From assembly GCA_023389315.1 (NCBI GenBank), contig JAEWEQ010000063.1:1-42612 (forward strand): a stretch of 42,612 bases of DNA. Reading direction: 5' to 3'. A program made the translations under genes and the position numbers. A model generated the notes under the pieces. It did no database searches. It was not told the origin of the DNA and saw only the letters and a program-made list of their open reading frames with translations. Origin of the DNA: Actinomycetes bacterium. Lineage in GTDB: Bacteria > Actinomycetota > Actinomycetes > Actinomycetales > Actinomycetaceae. Below, one piece after another: positions 24,026-33,800 of the stretch. How positions within the stretch are numbered: the stretch's first letter is position 1; the number at the start of each line of letters is the position of its first letter.

Positions 24026-25705
24026 TCAGCGCGGGTAGCTCTCCCCCACGCGCCCATCGGGTAGTTGCCGCCAGGAGCCGCCGGAGCGCTGAAAACTGCT
24101 GCCGTCAGGCGCGTTGAGAATCACGCTTTGAGTGTTCACGCCAGAGGATATGCTGCTCACCGTTTTGGGGGCGGAGAGAGTTTGGGCGGGCATTGACAGG
24201 TTCGATACCGCGACCTGCATTTCCCCGTCGTTTTTCACCAGCGCCACCACCGAGTTGTTGCCCGACCAAGAGGCATCCAGGATTTGCCCGGGTACCCCGC
24301 CCAGGCGCTCAGCATTGGCCAGCGCAATGGGGTCACCCTGGTGCGAGCGACGCACCGCGGCCACCCACAGGGAAGGGATTTTGCCTCCGCGCTGCACTAG
24401 TGCGCGCGCCCCGTCGGGGGAAATCGCGATCGCGGTGATGGGGTCCTTCCCGTCCGGTAAAGGCGCGGGAATCGTCACCACCCCAACCGAGGGTTTTGCC
24501 GCCAAAACCGAGCCGTTTGCGCTAGTCCACACCCAGCCCAAACGGTCGATGGAGGGATCACTCATGCCCGCTTGGGTGAACAACTCGGTCGCTTCGGTGG
24601 CCTTATCAGGCACCAGCATCAGACGGTCACCGCCGGAAATGAACGCCACCGGGGATGAAGCCAGCGGACCGATGACCGGGGCGGTGGGCGTGGGCCCCAG
24701 CCCGGCCGTGTCCAAGACCGTGCGTTCGCCGGCATTATTGGAAACTTTCAACCCGTCCTCGTCTATGAAAACAATGGAATCCATCGCCCATGCCGGCCCG
24801 GTTGGCAGAACCTGCGGGGGCACGGCGGTGCCGTTAACGCTGATGCTTACGTCGGAGACGTTAGCGACCTGGATCAAAGTGGCGTTCACTTGCCACTGAA
24901 AAAGTTGTTGCGCCAATTCGCCGCCCAGTGGGGAGCCGGAAATCTCCACCAAAGCATGCCCGTTTTTCAGCTCGACACTCTTTAGCGGCAGCTGCGCTCC
25001 TTCCGGTGCGGCGGAAAGTACGGCGCTTCGTAGATTCTCGGTCGGCCCATCCAATAGAGCCTGCATTAGGTAGCCCGCTAACCGGCGGCGCGGGAACCAG
25101 CGTAGATCCCCCACTAGGGCCGCTGAATCGGGGCTGAGGAAATACACGTTCGCTTGTTGGAACGCGGCTTGGAATACTGACTGGGATACCAACACGCCCT
25201 CGGGCAAGGTGTCGATACGCCACTGCCCGTCAGCGGTTTCTTGCACCGTGAAAGTGAACGTTTCCCGCGCGGGGCTGGCTTGCATTTGGTACTGGCCATT
25301 GGGGGTCACGAAGCCGTCCAGGGCCAGGTCCACGCGCACTTCTTCCCCCTTCAGCTCGATGCTGGGCACCTGGTCATTGGGGTAGATCTGTACTTGCGAT
25401 TCGGGTTTCCATTCCTTCACCGCGCGCGGGGTCAGGTAGCTGCGAGCTACTTGGAAGTCATCGCTCCATCCGGCGGCTGAAGCGCGCAGGAAGTCACGCA
25501 CAATCCCCTCGGGGCTATCGCCGGTGACCGGTCCGTAGCCGCGTAGTTGTAAGGAGGCCGAGGTCGGTGGGGCGGGGTCGAACTGGGTGACTGGCCCGGA
25601 GGTGGGCAGGGTTTGACAGGCAGTCAGCATCAAGGCTGCCGATATCAGCGCGGCGGCGCCGACGCGGCGACGCCGGGGCGAGTTAGGTGCGGGGGCCTTA
25701 GGCAT
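24026..25705 (-). CDS. lpqB: Lipoprotein LpqB, partner of the MtrAB system
   Basis: This lipoprotein is about 559 residues long. A basic lead and hydrophobic core end in the lipobox L-T-A-C, so the cysteine is lipidated outside the membrane. Next come a GerMN-like domain (around residues 190-290, with GPTENLRSAVLSAAPEG) and a beta-propeller-like C-terminal half (ISPDGARALVQRGG and similar blades). In mycobacteria LpqB binds the sensor domain of MtrB and tunes its activity. ATG 25705 is used because GAGGG lies eight bases upstream; ATG 25723 and 25711 are in frame. It overlaps the mtrB stop by a few bases, so the three genes are one operon. Confidence 0.9.
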   Translation of the reverse strand: MPKAPAPNSPRRRRVGAAALISAALMLTACQTLPTSGPVTQFDPAPPTSASLQLRGYGPVTGDSPEGIVRDFLRASAAGWSDDFQVARSYLTPRAVKEWKPESQVQIYPNDQVPSIELKGEEVRVDLALDGFVTPNGQYQMQASPARETFTFTVQETADGQWRIDTLPEGVLVSQSVFQAAFQQANVYFLSPDSAALVGDLRWFPRRRLAGYLMQALLDGPTENLRSAVLSAAPEGAQLPLKSVELKNGHALVEISGSPLGGELAQQLFQWQVNATLIQVANVSDVSISVNGTAVPPQVLPTGPAWAMDSIVFIDEDGLKVSNNAGERTVLDTAGLGPTPTAPVIGPLASSPVAFISGGDRLMLVPDKATEATELFTQAGMSDPSIDRLGWVWTSANGSVLAAKPSVGVVTIPAPLPDGKDPITAIAISPDGARALVQRGGKIPSLWVAAVRRSHQGDPIALANAERLGGVPGQILDASWSGNNSVVALVKNDGEMQVAVSNLSMPAQTLSAPKTVSSISSGVNTQSVILNAPDGSSFQRSGGSWRQLPDGRVGESYPR

Positions 25706-27461
25706 CTTCATCACCCTCTTCATCGGCGATAGTTTCCTCGTTCACGAGGACGGTCGGCGGGTCGGCCTGCAGGGCACCTGGGGCAGGTCGGGCAGTCACC
25801 ACCGTGCCACCAGCGTTGTCCTCATCGCTACCTTCCGGCCACAGTTGCAACGGCGACTCCCCCAGCGCCTGTCCAGCGCGGCGGGGAAGTTCCACCAGGA
25901 AGGACGATCCCACCCCCAGTTTTCCCCAGGCGCTGATGCGCCCCTGATGCAACGCCACGTCCTCGCGGGCTATGGAAAGGCCCAGCCCGGTACCACCAGT
26001 GGTGCGGGTGCGGGCCGGATCGGCACGGAAGAACCGCTCAAAAACCTGCTTGCAGGTCTGCTCACTCATCCCCACCCCGTGGTCTAATACCCGAACCGCG
26101 GTCATGGTGTCATTGGAAGCCACACACACTTCCACCGGGCTACCCTCGGCGTGTTCAACCGCATTTACTACCAGGTTGCGCAGTACCCGCTCGATGCGAC
26201 GTTCATCAATCTCCGCGGTGCAGCGCTCCCGCGGGGCCACCACCTTTACCTGCACTTCATTAGCTTGTGCCAGCGGGGCAGCTTCTTCGACCACCCTATT
26301 GACCAGTTCCCGCAGGTCCATTTCTTCTGCTTCCAAGGCCGCCGAGCGCGCGTCGTAGCGGGAGATCTCCAGCAGGTCCGCCAGCATTTTCTCCAGGCGG
26401 TCTACCTGCTCGTGTAGCAATACCGCGGTGCGGGCGGTTACCGGGTCGAAATCCTCCCGCGCATCGAAGATGATTTCTTCCGCCATGCGGATGGTGGTCA
26501 AGGGAGTGCGCAGCTCGTGGGAGACGTCAGATACGAAGCGCTGTTCGAGTTTGGAAAGCTCATCGTACTCGTTGATTTTGTCTGACAGGGATTCGGCCAT
26601 GTCATTAAAAGCGTGCGCCAGGCGAGCCATCTCATTTTCACCGTGCGCTTTCACCCGCACATTAAGATCTCCCTCAGCTAGTTGCGCCGCCGCCTGCGCG
26701 GTGATGCGAACTGGGCTGAGCAGCCGGTAAGTCACCAACAGTAACCCCAGTGCCAGCACCATGACCACTGGGATAGCCCCCAAGGCCAAAGTGGACAGCA
26801 CCATCCCGATAGTGGCCTGCTGTTCAGCTAAGGAGTAAACCGTGTAAAGCTCATACTCCCCCGCCACCGGCAAGGTCACCAACGACCCTACTACTATCCC
26901 AGGGGTATCTTCGCCACTACTACTGGGGATGGCCACCGACTGATAGTACTGGCCTTGCCCGGATGCCACCGCTTCGCGCATTTGCGTGGAAATTAGTGGC
27001 ATTAGATCACGGTCGATTAGGTCGTTAATGGCCACGCTTACGGCTGAGCGCGGCGAGCGCATCAACATGGTCGAAACTGCTCCAGCGGAAGCCGAAGATG
27101 ACTGCAAGGAAGAGACCAACTGGTTAGCCAACTCTTGCACTTGGTCGGGAGTGGTGGCGGTGGACTGGTCAAAAGTGGTTTGTGCCTGCGAAATGCGCAC
27201 CGAGGCGTCCTCGATAATCTGAGTGCGCCGCTGCTCGAATACATTACCGCGTACTTGATAGGTGACGGTCACGAACAGCACTGCCAGGACCGCGATGATG
27301 ACTAGGCCCATTCCTACGACCACTTGTAAGGAAAGTGAGCGCCGCAAATAAACTGCGGGGGCGGTTGCCATTATCCGGCTACGCCACCGGTCGCAGCTAA
27401 CAAACCGGGGATGAGCCCAGCGTTTCCCCGCTGCCACTATCCGCCGCCAGTACGGTTCCAT
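25698..27461 (-). CDS. mtrB: Sensor histidine kinase MtrB
   Basis: This 587-residue membrane kinase pairs with MtrA. A basic N-terminus is followed by a membrane helix (about 45-67), an extracellular sensor region (about 70-215), a second helix (about 220-245) and a HAMP linker. The HisKA box F-V-S-D-V-S-H-E-L-R-T-P-L follows with the phosphorylated His315. The ATPase domain has N box NLVVNAVEHA, G1 DHGVGM and G2 GTGLGLSIA. MtrAB controls cell division, wall turnover and osmotic responses in Actinobacteria. The start ATG shares its A with the mtrA stop codon (TAATG), so the two are coupled. A short Glu/Asp-rich C-terminal tail is present. Confidence 0.95.
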   Translation of the reverse strand: MEPYWRRIVAAGKRWAHPRFVSCDRWRSRIMATAPAVYLRRSLSLQVVVGMGLVIIAVLAVLFVTVTYQVRGNVFEQRRTQIIEDASVRISQAQTTFDQSTATTPDQVQELANQLVSSLQSSSASAGAVSTMLMRSPRSAVSVAINDLIDRDLMPLISTQMREAVASGQGQYYQSVAIPSSSGEDTPGIVVGSLVTLPVAGEYELYTVYSLAEQQATIGMVLSTLALGAIPVVMVLALGLLLVTYRLLSPVRITAQAAAQLAEGDLNVRVKAHGENEMARLAHAFNDMAESLSDKINEYDELSKLEQRFVSDVSHELRTPLTTIRMAEEIIFDAREDFDPVTARTAVLLHEQVDRLEKMLADLLEISRYDARSAALEAEEMDLRELVNRVVEEAAPLAQANEVQVKVVAPRERCTAEIDERRIERVLRNLVVNAVEHAEGSPVEVCVASNDTMTAVRVLDHGVGMSEQTCKQVFERFFRADPARTRTTGGTGLGLSIAREDVALHQGRISAWGKLGVGSSFLVELPRRAGQALGESPLQLWPEGSDEDNAGGTVVTARPAPGALQADPPTVLVNEETIADEEGDEDA

Positions 27462-28147
27462 TAGTGGTTAGCGGTGCCCCCGGCGCGGTAGCCAACCCCG
27501 CGCACAGTGATGACGATCTCCGGATGCTCCGGGTCACGCTCAATCTTCGCGCGCAAACGTTGCACGTGCACATTCACCAGGCGAGTATCAGCAGCATGGC
27601 GGTAGCCCCATACCTTCTCTAACAGTTCTTCGCGTGAGAAAACCTTCCACGGGGCACGACCGAGTGCCACCAGCAAGTCGAATTCCAACGGCGTGAGGGC
27701 GATTATCTGCCCGTCGCGCTTAACTTGATGGCCAGAAACATCAACGTGAAGGTCCCCCAAATGCAGGTGTTCCTCCACCATTTCCTCTCGCCCTCGCAAA
27801 CGTGCCTTTACGCGTGCCACCAGTTCTTTGGGTTTAAACGGCTTGGGGACGTAGTCGTCGGCGCCGGCTTCTAGGCCGGCCACCACGTCGGCGGTGTCCG
27901 AACGCGCGGTCAACATTACGATCGGCACATCTGACTCCAATCGAATACGAGTGCAGATTTCGATGCCGTCCATGGCCGGTAGCATCACGTCCAGCAACAC
28001 TAGATCAGGGTCGTGCTGTCGGAAAGTGTCCAGGGCGGTGGCGCCAGAATGGCAGTAGGTGACTTCGTACCCTTCCGTGCCCAGCACAATGCCGATCATC
28101 TCAGCTAATGCCACGTCGTCGTCAACGACCAGGATTCTCGCGTTCAT
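27461..28147 (-). CDS. mtrA: Response regulator MtrA (OmpR type)
   Basis: This 228-residue regulator has a receiver domain (ILVVDDDVALAEMIG with the acidic pair, phosphoacceptor D53 in LVLLDVMLP, conserved Thr and Lys in MLTARSD and VPKPFKP). A winged-helix domain follows with the OmpR hallmark LTPLEFDLLVALG and the recognition-helix segment VNVHVQRLRAKIE. MtrA is an essential regulator of division and wall genes in several Actinobacteria. No Shine-Dalgarno precedes ATG 28147; a CAATAT six bases upstream suggests a leaderless mRNA. The gene heads the mtrA-mtrB-lpqB operon. Confidence 0.97.
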   Translation of the reverse strand: MNARILVVDDDVALAEMIGIVLGTEGYEVTYCHSGATALDTFRQHDPDLVLLDVMLPAMDGIEICTRIRLESDVPIVMLTARSDTADVVAGLEAGADDYVPKPFKPKELVARVKARLRGREEMVEEHLHLGDLHVDVSGHQVKRDGQIIALTPLEFDLLVALGRAPWKVFSREELLEKVWGYRHAADTRLVNVHVQRLRAKIERDPEHPEIVITVRGVGYRAGGTANH

Positions 28148-28153
28148 ATTACG

Positions 28154-28159
28154 ATATTG
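28154..28159 (-). promoter_or_regulatory. Candidate -10 of a leaderless mtrA transcript
   Basis: On the reverse strand CAATAT stands six bases before the mtrA ATG, with no Shine-Dalgarno between. The -35 region shows only a weak match, so this is tentative. Confidence 0.35.
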
Positions 28160-28230
28160 TCACGAAACCCGGATGGTTGCAGTGTTTTTGTCCCGGTGTC
28201 GGCCAAAAGTGGGTCGTCGAAGGAGCTGAC

Positions 28231-28785
28231 TCAGTCCGCGGAGTCGATGATCCGCAGCTTGTGCTCCCCCGCTCCTTGGGCTTCTGCGCTCGCTTTTTCT
28301 CCATCCGCGTCGGCACCCGTTTGGGCACGCGGGTCAGGCGAAAATGGTCCCCACTGGGGTCCGGCGGTGGATTTGGCCCTGGTGGCGGCGGGGCGCCGGC
28401 CCGCCCAGTGGCCTTGTTCCTGTGCCCGCGATTGAGCCGCCAGCACCGATGGGTGGTTCGGGCTTTGCCGGGTGTACGAGGGCGGGGCTACGGTCGGCGT
28501 CGAGGCTTCCCCCACTGCGCGTTGGTTGGAAACCTCGCGCACCACTTCCGCCAATGCCAAGATATCGTCCGGTGACGGCGGCGCGGGCTCAAAATTTGAT
28601 GCCAAACGGATGATTTCCCACCCCAAGGGGGCGGTGAACTTGGCGACGTGGGCTTCACATAGTTCGGTAGCATACGGTTCGCGCTGCATCGGGAGCGGAC
28701 CGATGACCACAGTGTTATGACCGTAGTCGCAGGTGAGGGCGGCTACGGCCGGATGCGGACAAGTGCGCCGGGTACATTTACGCAT
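28231..28785 (-). CDS. DUF3499 family protein
   Basis: This 184-residue protein has a conserved N-terminal domain (residues 1-75) with four cysteines: C4 and C9 in MRKCTRRTCPHPAVAALTC, a third at residue 18 and one in LCEAHV, plus a His. That arrangement suggests a zinc site. The family hallmark continues with A-P-L-G-W-E-I-I-R-L. The remaining 110 residues are low complexity (Ala, Gln, Gly, Pro) and probably disordered. The function is unknown. It lies just upstream of mtrA, with 83 bases between them, as in other Actinobacteria. ATG 28785 is where the family starts; upstream in-frame codons have no family support. Confidence 0.82.
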   Translation of the reverse strand: MRKCTRRTCPHPAVAALTCDYGHNTVVIGPLPMQREPYATELCEAHVAKFTAPLGWEIIRLASNFEPAPPSPDDILALAEVVREVSNQRAVGEASTPTVAPPSYTRQSPNHPSVLAAQSRAQEQGHWAGRRPAATRAKSTAGPQWGPFSPDPRAQTGADADGEKASAEAQGAGEHKLRIIDSAD

Positions 28786-28874
28786 GCTACTCACGCACCC
28801 CACTCTACGACGACGCAAAAGGCACGTTACCGGGGCGCGCCGCGCGCTATAGAACTCACTGCTATCTTGGTACT

Positions 28875-29309
28875 ATGTCCTATCCTTCCCGCCGTGACCG
28901 CCATGGGAGGGGCCCGCGCGGCCCACTGTTCCCGCCCGCTCTGCCGGTGCGCCAAACCTGGCGCCAGTCGTTTGAGCAAGTGATTGCTTGGCACGCTCAG
29001 GACATGGTCGATAGGTTCCCAGAGTTAACCGGCATCGAGATCGCTATCGAGGACGCTCCGCCCTCGGACCCAGCGCCCTGGGAGCGTCCCAACACCGTAA
29101 TGTGCCGAACCTTCCCCGCTGACCGCGGGGCACAGTTACGCCCGCGAGTGGTGCTGTACCGGCTCCCCATCCACGCCCGTGCCGGGCGCGCCACCGTGCG
29201 TACCCCACAGGCACGCATGCACTACCTGGTGCGTTCGCTGTTAGCGGAGGGACTGTCAGATGTCAGTGGAATCGACCCGCAGGCACTGTTCGGGGCGCCA
29301 GCAGAGTAG
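28875..29309 (+). CDS. Metallopeptidase-family protein lacking the HExxH motif
   Basis: This 144-residue protein resembles the small zincin-like family usually annotated as metallopeptidase. It has an N-terminal Arg-rich lead, an F-E-Q-V-I-A-W-H-A-Q segment, L-T-G-I-E-I-A-I-E-D, RVVLYRLPIHARA and a C-terminal helix ending LSDVSGIDPQALFG. In many bacteria that helix carries His-Glu-x-x-His; here the stretch reads M-H-Y-L-V-R-S-L-L-A-E-G-L and cannot bind zinc in the same way, so it is probably not an active protease. Related actinobacterial proteins share this degeneration. It is divergent from DUF3499. TATCTT at 28863-28868 lies six bases before ATG, so a leaderless start is likely. Confidence 0.78.
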   Translation: MSYPSRRDRHGRGPRGPLFPPALPVRQTWRQSFEQVIAWHAQDMVDRFPELTGIEIAIEDAPPSDPAPWERPNTVMCRTFPADRGAQLRPRVVLYRLPIHARAGRATVRTPQARMHYLVRSLLAEGLSDVSGIDPQALFGAPAE

Positions 29310-29361
29310 TTCAGCCAGCCGCAGAGGGCTACCGCCCCGGGCCGTATCGCGGATGCTTTAG

Positions 29362-30852
29362 TTAGCGAGCTATTTCTAAGGTGGTTATGGGTACCGAGGC
29401 TTCCGCCGGCTGGAAACCAGTGGAGAGGTATTCTTTGTGACCGTTGCGCTCAACCGTTAGCTCTAGGTTCGCTACCACTGGTTGGGAAGCGGTCATCTCG
29501 ATGACATTGCCGGTTACTTCTACGCGCTTGCTGGCGCCAGCTTCCACGGTGTAATCGGTACCCGCCACAGTCACCGTAACGGCGCGTTTAGCGGGATTAA
29601 TCAACACCACCTTCTGGCTGGCAATCTTGCCCTCGGCCAGAGTCGGTATCACTGCGGAGGCTTTAGCACTGGGTTCGGTTGCCGACCACGCCGCTAAAGT
29701 GGTGCGATCCTTTTGCTCGTCAGTTGCTGCCGGGTAATACCCGGAGGCACTTGCGAGGATGGGGCGGGTAGATTCGATGATCAAACCACCGCTCTTACTG
29801 GCCACGTCAGCCAATGAAACCTCGAACACACCGCCCTCGTCGACGGTCATGCTCTCTGCCCCCGGTAACGCGACTGCCCCGGCGTCCGTAGCAACTTTCA
29901 CCGACACTTGCGCTGGCTCACTGCCAGGATTGGCCAGCCTCAGGGTTGCTTCCTGTGCCTGGTCGTCCACGCTGGCAATGACCTGGGTGCGGGCGGGAGC
30001 AGTAACGGCATTGAGCCGAGCAAAGCCCTTCGCTGACAACCCGTGGGTTGAGTTCACGTGCAAACTAAACGCGGCAGTCCCCCCACTGGAGGAGGCATGT
30101 ACTGCCAGGCGTTCTTCTTCAGGGAAATAGGTCGCCAAGTTAACCGCCCGGTAGGCGCCACCCGGCACCGTCAAGTGGGCGGTGTTCTCCAGCGGACCGG
30201 CCGCCCCCCACGCTTGGATACTCACGTCAATGGCGGTTGGTGCTGGGTTGGCGACCACCAGGAAGGTGGAGTGTTCGACCGCAGTAGACCCGGCAACGAA
30301 CCAAGCTTGGGTGGAGGTGAGTTGACACGGCTGCACACTGGTGCCGGTTACGGTTTCGGTGTTGCTCGTGAGCGCGCTGCTTCCTTGGACTTGTGCCTGA
30401 CCGTCGGTTTGCAAGGTGAAACTAAGGGGAAGCTTCTGCGCATTGAAGCTCTGTGATTGTCCGCCGGTGGTGGCATCTTCAACTAGTTTCGGGGTGATGG
30501 CTTTCGACGCACTATCACCGAGCTCATCGATGCTAATTAGCTGGGCGCCACTGTCCAGGCGCAGCTGAACCGAACCGGGCGCCACGCCCTCGTCACTAGC
30601 TAACAGGGGTATGCAAACATAAGGGTAGGTGACCGCGGAAAGCTGGACTTGTGGCTGGTAGGGCGCTTGGGTGTCAGGCACTTCGCGGATTTGGGAGGTA
30701 ACTACCGCGGCGGCGCCAACCGCTCCCACTGCCAGCAACGACAAGATCCCCTTGGCACTGACGATGGCAAACTTCGCCAGTGGTTTCGGCGCTGGCGAAG
30801 TATCGGCCGCGTCCGGAGTTTGCTGCGGGGTGGTTTTCGGCTCACGAGACAT
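29362..30852 (-). CDS. DUF5719 family envelope protein
   Basis: This 496-residue protein has a Pro/Thr-rich cytoplasmic N-terminus (about 1-25), one membrane helix (about 30-55) and a long strand-rich outer domain. That domain holds F-L-V-V-A-N-P-A-P-T-A-I-D-V-S-I-Q and repeated Ala/Val/Thr blocks that look like immunoglobulin-like or jelly-roll modules. The family's function is unknown; it is found next to the large GT2 membrane protein and WhiB in Actinobacteria. ATG 30852 is chosen because GGAGG lies 11 bases upstream and the overlap with the GT2 gene (11 bases) is natural. The C-terminus ends in the outer domain, with no sorting signal. Confidence 0.8.
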   Translation of the reverse strand: MSREPKTTPQQTPDAADTSPAPKPLAKFAIVSAKGILSLLAVGAVGAAAVVTSQIREVPDTQAPYQPQVQLSAVTYPYVCIPLLASDEGVAPGSVQLRLDSGAQLISIDELGDSASKAITPKLVEDATTGGQSQSFNAQKLPLSFTLQTDGQAQVQGSSALTSNTETVTGTSVQPCQLTSTQAWFVAGSTAVEHSTFLVVANPAPTAIDVSIQAWGAAGPLENTAHLTVPGGAYRAVNLATYFPEEERLAVHASSSGGTAAFSLHVNSTHGLSAKGFARLNAVTAPARTQVIASVDDQAQEATLRLANPGSEPAQVSVKVATDAGAVALPGAESMTVDEGGVFEVSLADVASKSGGLIIESTRPILASASGYYPAATDEQKDRTTLAAWSATEPSAKASAVIPTLAEGKIASQKVVLINPAKRAVTVTVAGTDYTVEAGASKRVEVTGNVIEMTASQPVVANLELTVERNGHKEYLSTGFQPAEASVPITTLEIAR

Positions 30853-33800
30853 TGGTTCGTATCCTCCGTCGCAATGGCACCAGGGCCACCAGCATGGCGG
30901 TGGTGGTAATTCCCACCGCAATCCACCATCCCAGGAGCCAATCCGCCCACCAGCGCACCCGCAACACGCCGCTTACCTGAGGAACTTCAAACGCTTGCTG
31001 CCATCCCACCGTCACGGATTTGAGGGCCTCCCCGTTGATGGTGGCGTGCCAGTGCGGGTCCGCGCGCTCAGCCAGTACCAGCAGCGGCACCTGGCCGGTG
31101 TCTTGCCACTTGAGGTTACCCAGGTCCGTATGGATCCCGATTACCGAGGACGGTACTACCACCGATTTCGGTCCGCTCACTAGCCGCGCGCGGGCAGGTT
31201 CTTGGCCGTTGGGGCGGGCGCGCCAAAGCTGACCCAGTTCACTGGCACCAGCATTGGTTAGATTCCGGTTACGCGACAGCGCGGTGACGGCGTTTTCCCA
31301 GGCGCTCCCGCTGCCAGGGAGCAGGGCGATCTGTTCCACGGCGAGGCTATGCAGTTGCCCGGCGACGTCAGTATTGGGGCTAGTTAGGAGGTTCGCCACC
31401 AACTGGGACAGTACCTTCGTTTCCAGGTCACCCGTCACCAGGGCGTTGGAGTCATCGGCCACTTGGTTCTGTTTGGCAGCGTTCGCACGTTGAATCTGCA
31501 AAGTTGGCGAGGTTTCCCCCAGCTGCTGTCCCCCGCCACGGCGGATTTCCACGCTGGTGCGATCGTCGTCAACCCGCAAGATCACCAGTCGCGAACGTTT
31601 GGGGCCGTTCTGGGCTTCTTCCGCCGCCGCCGGAGTAATATGCGCCGAACCTGGCGTGACCATCGTCAATCTGCCACTTTCATCCGCCTGCGGTGCCACT
31701 ACCGCTTTTTGAGACTCACCAGTGTCATCGGGCTCGCCGGTGGCATTTACCACGCCGAACGCGGTGGGTGCCCAAGTTGCCAGCAGCACTAGGGGAACCA
31801 GGAAGGAAGCAATGGTGGCCACCATGGTAATTGGCTGCCAAACTCGCTCGCTGGCGGTAGTGGTCCGCAGCGCATGGCTGGCTTCCAGCGGGGCCGCTTC
31901 CCCAGCTTCATCTGGCCGATCAAGTAGTTGTCCGTCCTCGTCCCCTTCGCTTTCCACCAGGGCGTTGCCAGCCAAGCGGGAATCAGCTAAGTCTCGGCCA
32001 CTTTCGGTGTCGATCTGGCGGTCAGTAAGGGAATCCAGGGGCGCCGCGTCCTGGCGTTGGCGGGCCTGCGCCCGGTCGCGCCGCTGTTGCGCCTTTTGTG
32101 CGCGGCGGCGGGCGCGGTAGGTGCGTGAGCTCTCCACCAGCACGTCGTCAGGGAGGTTCCGCAAACCCGCCACTAAGAAGGCAAACATGGCAATGCTAAG
32201 CGCCACTGCTGGCCAACCCGGATGCGGGTAGCGGCCCACGCCCACCAAGATAGTGGTACTTACCGCTGCCATCGCTAGGGCTGCGGCGCCTGCCAGTACC
32301 GCGATTTGCCCCACCCATCCGCGTCGCCAAACAACTAGCAAACCGTAGAGGCCTGCCAGCAAGCACACGATTGCGGGAGCGATCCACACCGCCAAGGTCA
32401 CCGGTTGGGGCAGGGGCCCCCACCAGGGCAAGGTCAGGGTCGGTAGGCTCTGGTGGCTGACCGGCAAGCCCAGTAGTAGCTCCCAGCCGCCGGCCGGCTC
32501 TAATGCCCCGCTGCCTCCACTGGGGTGCAGCAAAATACGCAGGCTTTGCATCCCCGGGGCACGCCAAGCGGCAAGCCAAGTGGGGATGAGGTATACGAAC
32601 GCCGGCACCACGGTGAGGATCAAACTGCGGGAGTGGGCAAAGCGTGTCAGTGCCAGTATCACTACGATCACGAGGGCGGCCAACGCCGCCCAGGGCACCA
32701 CGGAGGCGATCCCCACGGTCGCTAACGCCGCCACCGCTGCGGCAGAGGTAGCGTAGACGCGGGTCTTAATCTGTTCTTCGCCGCTGGCGCCGCGAATCAC
32801 CAGGACTGAGCTGCTGTCGGAGCATCGCAGCCATCCCCACATCACCAAAGGTAACAGTATGTGCGCCACAGCGGCGGGCCAGTATCCGGCGCTCCAACTG
32901 AGGATAAAGCTGGGCAGTGCGATCCACACCGTTGCCGCTACCAGGCGCCACCGCAGGTGCTGGGTGAGCGCACTAGAGCCCGTGAACATCGCCAGCCACG
33001 CTAGCGCGGGGGCTAACTTCCACAGCCAGATCAGCACCGTATTCGGCGCGATACCGACGAGGGCGAACGGCGCCGTTAGTAGCGTCATCAGGGGCAGTAA
33101 CGGGTCCACCGGGCCAGGCGCCCCAGTTCCGCTGATTACCCAACCGGACCAGGCTTGCACCCACAGATCCGAGTACTTGTCAGGCAGTGACACCCAGGCC
33201 CCGCCGGTGGGACCGTAAGAAAAGGCCCGAGTCAGCGCCAAGGAAGCTAGGAGCACCAGGAAGAAGCCCGCGAAGGCACCTACCCGCACCCGCAGGATGT
33301 GTTCGCGCAGTAACTGCGCGGCGATCGGCTCCAAGGTTTGGGTGGGCCGAGTTTCGCGTTCGCGTTTAGCTAGGGTGCGTTTAGTGCGGGTGATTTCCGC
33401 GTTGCTGGCTTCCAGGGGGCGCAGGGTGCGCCACGGTACTTGGCGTTGATGGCGAACTCGCTGGTGGCCTTGCTTTATGGCTCCCAAGTTCTTATACACG
33501 CCCAGGCCGGCTTTAATCTCTTCCCCAGCTAAGAAAGGTTGCTGGGTGATTAGTCGCCACAGCGCCCGCAGCAAGGTGACGAATGGCAAAGTCAGCAGGA
33601 TGAGGATCATCCCGGCTTCGGATTGCGCCAAAATGGCGTTGTAAATCTGGGCTTCTCGGCGCCGCCCGAAGGAGGCGTCGGCATCGACTTGCAGTCCGTC
33701 TCGAATGTCGCGGTAGGAGGCGCGCGCGTGTTCGATGCCGGCAGCGGGCGCCAGCACTACCCGGTATCCGGCTAGGCGAGCGCGCCGACAGAACTCCAGC

